Source: Acidobacteriaceae bacterium
GTDB lineage: Bacteria; Acidobacteriota; Terriglobia; Terriglobales; Acidobacteriaceae
Direction: 5' to 3'
Assembly (NCBI GenBank): GCA_003131315.1
Contig: PKUV01000165.1
Location: forward strand, 98,810-145,865
DNA: 47,056 nucleotides
Positions 42,777 to 47,056 of the stretch are shown here, in pieces (positions within the stretch are counted from its first letter, which is position 1; each line of letters opens with the position of its first letter). Made by a program: the position numbers and the translations under genes. Below the pieces are notes generated by a model. That model searched no databases. It was not told the DNA's origin and worked only from the letters and a program-made list of their open reading frames with translations.

Positions 42777-43535
42777 ATGGAACAACTGGCTTTTACCGCA
42801 CTTCTGAATCGTCTGTTTGGCACGCCGGTGTTGGCGTTGCTGCTGAAGCTGCACATTCATCCGAAGTATCCGGCGACTCCGATCTCGAACAGCTTCGCGA
42901 TGGAACTGCTGGTGGTACTGCTGCTGACGATATTTTTTATTGCCGTGCGCACGCGGCTTTCGGTGGAGCGTCCGGGCGGATTGCAACACGCGATGGAGGG
43001 GATCCACGGATTTGTCGGCAACATGGCCGATGAGGTGATCGGGCATCATTCCCGGAAGTACGTACCCTACCTGGTCACGCTTGGCATGTTCATCCTGAGC
43101 TGCAATCTGATTGGACTGGTGCCGGGGCTGGAATCACCGACCACGGTGCCGATTGTGCCGCTCGGATGCGCGCTGCTGACTTGGTTCTACTATCACTTTC
43201 AAGGAGTGCGGACGAACGGACCCGTCGGCTATTTGAAACACTTCATCGGGCCGCAGGATAAGGAAATGCCTCTGGTCATGCGTTTGTTGTTGCCTTTCAT
43301 GCTGTTTCCAATTGAGGTGTTCAGCCACACCGCCCGGGTCATGTCACTGACCATCCGTCTTTATGCGAATATGTTTGCCGGGGAGATGGTCACGCTGGTG
43401 TTTTTTTCGCTGATACCGCTAGGCATTCCGATCGTGTTCGAGGGACTGCACATCGGCGTGTCGCTTATTCAGACTTATATTTTCGTGCTGCTGGCCTGCG
43501 TGTACTTGGGTGAGGCGACAGGGCAGGAACACTAG
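42777..43535 (+). CDS. atpB: F-type ATP synthase subunit a
   Basis: A 252-residue membrane protein of the F0 proton path. The essential Arg lies in SLTIRLYANMFAGEM, preceded by FPIEVFSHTARVM, both diagnostic of subunit a. Helices are consistent with the family's five to six. The C-terminus VYLGEATGQEH is normal. Its partner atpE follows after a 179-bp heptad-rich gap. Confidence 0.95.
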   Translation: MEQLAFTALLNRLFGTPVLALLLKLHIHPKYPATPISNSFAMELLVVLLLTIFFIAVRTRLSVERPGGLQHAMEGIHGFVGNMADEVIGHHSRKYVPYLVTLGMFILSCNLIGLVPGLESPTTVPIVPLGCALLTWFYYHFQGVRTNGPVGYLKHFIGPQDKEMPLVMRLLLPFMLFPIEVFSHTARVMSLTIRLYANMFAGEMVTLVFFSLIPLGIPIVFEGLHIGVSLIQTYIFVLLACVYLGEATGQEH

Positions 43536-43537
43536 AA

Positions 43538-43639
43538 CAGGTCTCAGGTCTTAGGTGTCAGGTCTCAGGAAATTCGACGGCAAGGGTTTCCTGAGACCTG
43601 AGACCTGGTGCCTGACACCTGCTGTCTGACACCTGCCTT
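43538..43639. repeat. Two heptad arrays between atpB and atpE
   Basis: CAGGTCT twice, TAGGTGT, CAGGTCT, CAGGAAA (43538-43572) and CTGAGAC twice, CTGGTGC, CTGACAC, CTGCTGT, CTGACAC, CTGCCTT (43591-43639). The arrays are complementary and could form a long hairpin in the atpB-atpE message. Confidence 0.9.
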
Positions 43640-43714
43640 CAGCGTGAGGGCGCCGGCTCCAAGAAGCGCGGCGTCAACCACCCACTGGTGGCAATTCATA
43701 TAAGGAGAAGCACA

Positions 43715-44026
43715 ATGCGGAAATTCGTGATGTTGATGTTTGTGATGATGATTGCGTCGGTGATGGCGGTGCCGGCGTTTGCGCAGGGCACGACTGGAGC
43801 GGTTGGGACCACGAACTGGGTGGCGCTGACTTCCGGTTTTGCGATTGCACTCGCGGCGGGGCTGGCGGCACTCGGACAGGCAAGAGTGGCGGGATCGGCC
43901 TGCGACTCGCTGGGACGCAATCCGGCGGCACGTCCTGGAATTATGGTCGCGCTGATTCTCGGCCTCGCTTTCATCGAGTCGCTGGTGCTGTTCACGCTGG
44001 TAATTATTTTCGTGAAGGTGGCGTAG
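43715..44026 (+). CDS. atpE: F-type ATP synthase subunit c with signal-like N-terminus
   Basis: A 103-residue proteolipid. The first 24 residues (MRKFVMLMFVMMIASVMAVP, then AFAQ) resemble a cleavable signal, then the two helices follow: LTSGFAIALAAGLAALGQAR and IMVALILGLAFIESLVLFTL, with the RNP turn in LGRNPAA. The ion-binding Glu is in FIES. A Gln in the first helix (ALGQ) and Ser after the Glu match part of the sodium-binding pattern, although the helix-1 Pro and helix-2 Tyr of that pattern are absent. AAGGAG lies 8 nt before the ATG at 43715. The F1 genes and atpF are not in this window. Confidence 0.93.
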   Translation: MRKFVMLMFVMMIASVMAVPAFAQGTTGAVGTTNWVALTSGFAIALAAGLAALGQARVAGSACDSLGRNPAARPGIMVALILGLAFIESLVLFTLVIIFVKVA

Positions 44027-44152
44027 GGCGCTCTAAAGTTGCCGGAACCCACTCATCGCCAAGTGCGCGATGAGTGGGGCACCCGCTCTGCCCCGTGCGC
44101 GTTCTTTATTCTTCCCTAAGAAATCATACTTCCCGAGACCTGAGAGCTTGCT

Positions 44153-46795
44153 CTAGACTTTTCGTTCGCCGTCCCAGTTGGCGGCGCGATTGTCAGGGAC
44201 TTTTTGCAGGGCCTCGACCAGGACGCGGCGGAGGCGGTAGCGGCTGTCGAGGTCCATGCTGACGAACTCGAAACCGATTTCATTGACGCGGGCGCGGCGG
44301 AGCAGAACCTCGCCGCGGATTTTTTTCACGCCGAGAGAGATTTCGACGTGGGCTTCGGAGCCGACGCGGAGATTGTCGCTGCGCGTGCCCATGCCGCCGC
44401 CGAGACTCATCTCACGCATGACGATGTTCGACTTTCCCCAGGAACTGGAGAGAGTGGCGGAGAGAGTGCGCGGCAAAATGATGCGTTCGTAGCGGCGCTG
44501 GCGGACCCAGGGACATCCGGGGCCGGAATCGAGCGGAGCGATGGCGAGTTCGCCGGCCTCGAGGCCGCTGTCGGCAAGAGCCTGGGTGCCGTAGCGGGGA
44601 TCAATCTTGGAGAGCGCCTGAATGGCGGCGATTCTCAATTCACGGTGCTGGCTGTAGCCAAAAAGTTTCTTGTCTTCGACGATGGTGCGCAGAACGGAGA
44701 CGGCCTCGATCTCGCGCAAACGGCCGAGTGACTCGATGGCTTTCAGTTGCACGAACGGGGGACGGTTCCGAGCTTCGCCGGCGGCGGCGAGCGCAATCAG
44801 GCTGGAACTGGCGCTGCGGTCCTGGCTCATGCCGATCTCGTCGATGGCCTCGGGCAAGATGAGGGAGTCGAGCAGTTCGAGCAGTTCGAGCAGGGTACGT
44901 CCGCGGTCGGGTGCGGCGCCGTAGGCGATTTGGCGAACGAGGACGTCCTGATAGAAACGGTTGAACTCGCCCATGCGGGAGGGCAGCAACTCGATCAGGG
45001 CGGTCACGGCGAGGCGGCTCAACAGGCCGACGGTGGAGGCAGCCTGGCGAGGCTGGCCGGTGCGCAGAATGTTGCGCAGATCGTCGATGCCGGGTTGTCC
45101 GAGTTCGCCGACGAGTTCGACAATGCGATCGCATTCGACGCGTTTCTGCGCGCGGAAGAAACGGTCGGCAAGGTGTTCGACGGAATTTCTGGGAAGCTGC
45201 TGCAGGACGTTGACTAGATCCTCGGGCACCTGATCGGCGTTGATGGCTTCTTCGATCATCTCGGGCAGGCGATTTTCGATGCCGACACGAGAGCGGAGAT
45301 CCTGCACCAGGGCAGGGCGTTGCTGGGCTACTCGTTCGAGCGAGTAGCAGAGTTCGGCGACGGCTTTGTACTTTTTGCGGCTGCAGGCCTCCTGCCCGAA
45401 GCGCGCGAAGGCGGCGCTCAGCAGGCTCTGGATCTCGATATCGCTTTCCTTACCCAGTTTCTCGCCGATCATGGCGAGGGTATTGGGCATGACTTCATCG
45501 GGCGCGGCGGCATAGAGGTCGGCGAGTTGAGCCAGGCCAGTAGCGGTCTTGCGGCGGGGCTCGGCATCTTTGGCGTCGAGGCCACTGCAGTAGTTGGAGA
45601 GAATTTTAGCGGCGATCTCATTGTCGTCGCGCTCAAAAAGAATTTCGACGAACTGGCGAATGTTGCGGGGCGGCACGCAGGCGGCTTCGCTGGAGAGCAG
45701 AACGCTTTTCTTGCCGGCTTCGGGAATCTCAGCCCAGAACATGCGGTCGAGAATGTCGGCGTGCGAATCGACGAGGATGCCGGCTTTGGATAATTTATCT
45801 TCCTGGACGCGCAGGATCTGGCGGAGCGTGTCCATCTGCCGGCTCATGTGCTCCATCATCTCGTGGACGGCGTTTACCTTGACTTCGCCGCGTTGATAGC
45901 GGTCGAGGGCGAATTTGATGGCCATGCTCTCGGCGGCCTTCATCAGAAGCGGGGTGTCATTGCTGTCGCTGCTGTTGTTCTGAGAAGCCTGCGCCGCCAG
46001 ACTTTCGAGCAACTGGGCGAGATTGACCTTGGCGCCTTCGGGCGCCTTGCCGAGTTCGACCTTGAGATTTTCCGGGGAAGCGTTGGGGTCCTGCATTGCC
46101 TGGCCAAAATGGGTGAGCAGGCGAATGGTCTGGATGACTTCCTCTTCCTGTAAGGGAACGACGCCGCCGGTCCATGGTCCGCCCGAGGGTCCGCCGGAGC
46201 TCGTGCCCGTGCCGCCGGGAATGGGGATGGTGGGGACGCTGCCGAGGGGCGCGCCGCCGGGCGTGCCGGAGCCGCCGTTGCTCGCTCCCTGGGCGGCGGC
46301 GATCAACTGCAGAAGTTTCTGAGGGTCATTGAGCCAATGCTTGAATTCGGGGCCGAGGGCCTGGGCGGCGAGTTGGGCGGCGATGGAATATTCGCCGGTC
46401 GCGGGATCGGCGACGACGAACTTGACTTCATTGATGCGGATGGAGGAATCCTTGTTATCGCCGAGGGTTTCCTTGAGCTGCCTGGCGAAGTCCTGCGCTT
46501 TGGAGCCGCCCATGGAAAAGGCGCGGACCAGGCGGGTAAAGTCGTCGAGCGTGACCTTGTTGGAAAATAGAATGCTCGAGAGTCCGGCGGCGGTCAGCAA
46601 CTGGGCGAAGCTGCGCTCGGCCTGTCCGGCTTCGAGCGGGATGCCATCGAGAAGAAGTTTGTTGTCGGAGACGCCGAGCAGAAAACCAGTGCCACCGCTT
46701 TTAGGCAGCGCCTGCTGCAGTTCGCTCCAGGCGGTCTGGAACTGACTCTCGGAGCGCTTATGGGTCACTCCATACAGCCGGGTGTACTTTATCAA
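44153..46795 (-). CDS. HEAT-repeat and PilZ-domain protein
   Basis: An 880-residue cytoplasmic protein. Residues about 400-750 are an alpha-helical array with HEAT-like units (VQLKAIESLGRLREIEAVSV, HRELRIAAIQALSKIDPRYG). The C-terminal about 110 residues are a PilZ domain (RRYERIILPRTLSATLSSSW, MREMSLGGGMGTRSDNLRVG, then NEIGFEFVSMD), which binds cyclic di-GMP; the RxxxR part is present as R-R-Y-E-R. A Gly/Pro-rich linker lies at about 165-205. It may turn a cyclic-di-GMP signal into a surface or motility response. The only conventional start is TTG at 46795, but protein-like sequence continues upstream past an AGGAGG, so the start is uncertain. Confidence 0.82.
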   Translation of the reverse strand: MIKYTRLYGVTHKRSESQFQTAWSELQQALPKSGGTGFLLGVSDNKLLLDGIPLEAGQAERSFAQLLTAAGLSSILFSNKVTLDDFTRLVRAFSMGGSKAQDFARQLKETLGDNKDSSIRINEVKFVVADPATGEYSIAAQLAAQALGPEFKHWLNDPQKLLQLIAAAQGASNGGSGTPGGAPLGSVPTIPIPGGTGTSSGGPSGGPWTGGVVPLQEEEVIQTIRLLTHFGQAMQDPNASPENLKVELGKAPEGAKVNLAQLLESLAAQASQNNSSDSNDTPLLMKAAESMAIKFALDRYQRGEVKVNAVHEMMEHMSRQMDTLRQILRVQEDKLSKAGILVDSHADILDRMFWAEIPEAGKKSVLLSSEAACVPPRNIRQFVEILFERDDNEIAAKILSNYCSGLDAKDAEPRRKTATGLAQLADLYAAAPDEVMPNTLAMIGEKLGKESDIEIQSLLSAAFARFGQEACSRKKYKAVAELCYSLERVAQQRPALVQDLRSRVGIENRLPEMIEEAINADQVPEDLVNVLQQLPRNSVEHLADRFFRAQKRVECDRIVELVGELGQPGIDDLRNILRTGQPRQAASTVGLLSRLAVTALIELLPSRMGEFNRFYQDVLVRQIAYGAAPDRGRTLLELLELLDSLILPEAIDEIGMSQDRSASSSLIALAAAGEARNRPPFVQLKAIESLGRLREIEAVSVLRTIVEDKKLFGYSQHRELRIAAIQALSKIDPRYGTQALADSGLEAGELAIAPLDSGPGCPWVRQRRYERIILPRTLSATLSSSWGKSNIVMREMSLGGGMGTRSDNLRVGSEAHVEISLGVKKIRGEVLLRRARVNEIGFEFVSMDLDSRYRLRRVLVEALQKVPDNRAANWDGERKV

Positions 46796-47056
46796 AATAT
46801 TGAGGCTGTGGAGGAAAGACCGAGCGGACGCGCTGCGGCTGGAATCGGTTTGAGCGGCGTTAACGATAACAGCCTCCTCTCGGTATATGGAGCGTTGGCA
46901 ATAAGACTAAGCGCGAAAGTGACCTAACGCACGATTACGGAGGTAATTTGGAGCGAACCGGAGGGGCAGGCGCGGACGATTACACGGAGGGACAGGTCCT
47001 TTGGGATGTGGGCGCGCTACACTGGTGGCGCGACCGCGTGATGAGTCATACGGTGG
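46796..47056. other. Right end of contig: leader of the PilZ gene and terminal repeat
   Basis: The first about 70 nt extend the HEAT/PilZ frame without a standard start codon; AGGAGG is at 46873-46878 on the minus strand. The remaining bases show nothing recognisable until the inverted contig-end repeat at 47032-47056. Confidence 0.6.
47032..47056 (-). repeat. Contig-end repeat, copy 3
   Basis: The complement of CCACCGTATGACTCATCACG with CGGTC ends the window exactly. It matches copy 2 at 41918-41942 base for base and copy 1 with one difference. Confidence 0.88.

Overview
The window looks like a complete chromosomal contig of an Acidobacteriota bacterium, probably class Terriglobia. The grounds are moderately high GC, an acidobacterial VWFA-type secreted protein, an ATP synthase split so that only atpZ/atpI-atpB-atpE are together, and very many short dispersed intergenic repeats of the kind that litter Terriglobia genomes. 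Both ends and one internal site carry the same roughly 25-30 bp repeat, so the contig probably broke at a repeat. No rRNA, convincing tRNA, CRISPR array, transposase or integrase was seen.

Region 1 (about 0.5-9.5 kb, minus strand) is a respiratory electron-transfer locus: an NtrC-family response regulator and PAS histidine kinase, then a tetraheme cytochrome c, a CuA-type cupredoxin, a Tat-exported 4x[4Fe-4S] protein, an NrfD-type quinone-interacting membrane subunit with an unusual C-terminal beta-sandwich and extra helix, and a diheme cytochrome c. Two sigma-54 type -24/-12 elements, each preceded by the same 17-bp palindrome (TGTCnGAnAnTCGGACA), were found upstream of the tetraheme and CuA genes. 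I infer that the linked regulator activates both transcription units. There is no molybdoenzyme or other obvious terminal catalytic subunit.

Region 2 (10-25 kb) holds stand-alone genes: a MerR-like/TPR protein, a divergent BON-domain gene and MarR regulator, purB, a VWFA protein, an S55-type (SpoIVB-like) protease, a beta-propeller protein, a large Ig-like lipoprotein, a membrane-anchored trypsin-like protease, a glutaredoxin gene interrupted by an in-frame TAG, and an unknown secreted protein.

Region 3 (25-27.6 kb) is a small accessory island: an AT-rich repeat-bearing stretch, a small basic ORF, then a translationally coupled pair of an OLD/AAA-type ATPase (DUF3696-like C-terminus) and a PIN-domain nuclease. 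This is the best candidate for a little-described defence or toxin-type system.

Region 4 (27.8-47 kb) is mostly housekeeping: clpC, lolE-lolD, an isoprenylcysteine methyltransferase-like protein, a ZIP transporter, a YchF-type GTPase/ATPase, an M28 peptidase, a DUF4149-like protein, a zinc-ribbon/GAF protein, a MoxR ATPase, htpX, a secreted carboxypeptidase-regulatory-like protein, the ATP synthase F0 genes and a large HEAT/PilZ protein.

Across the window, spaces between genes are filled by several repeat families. One is a set of strictly 7-bp-periodic arrays whose heptamer differs from site to site. Another is a 73-nt element built around AAAGGAGTTA/AAAGGACTTA. A third is hairpins of CCTGAGCGAAGCGAAGGACC. 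A fourth is a GACGGGC/GCCCGTC hairpin module, one copy of which lies in frame inside lolE.
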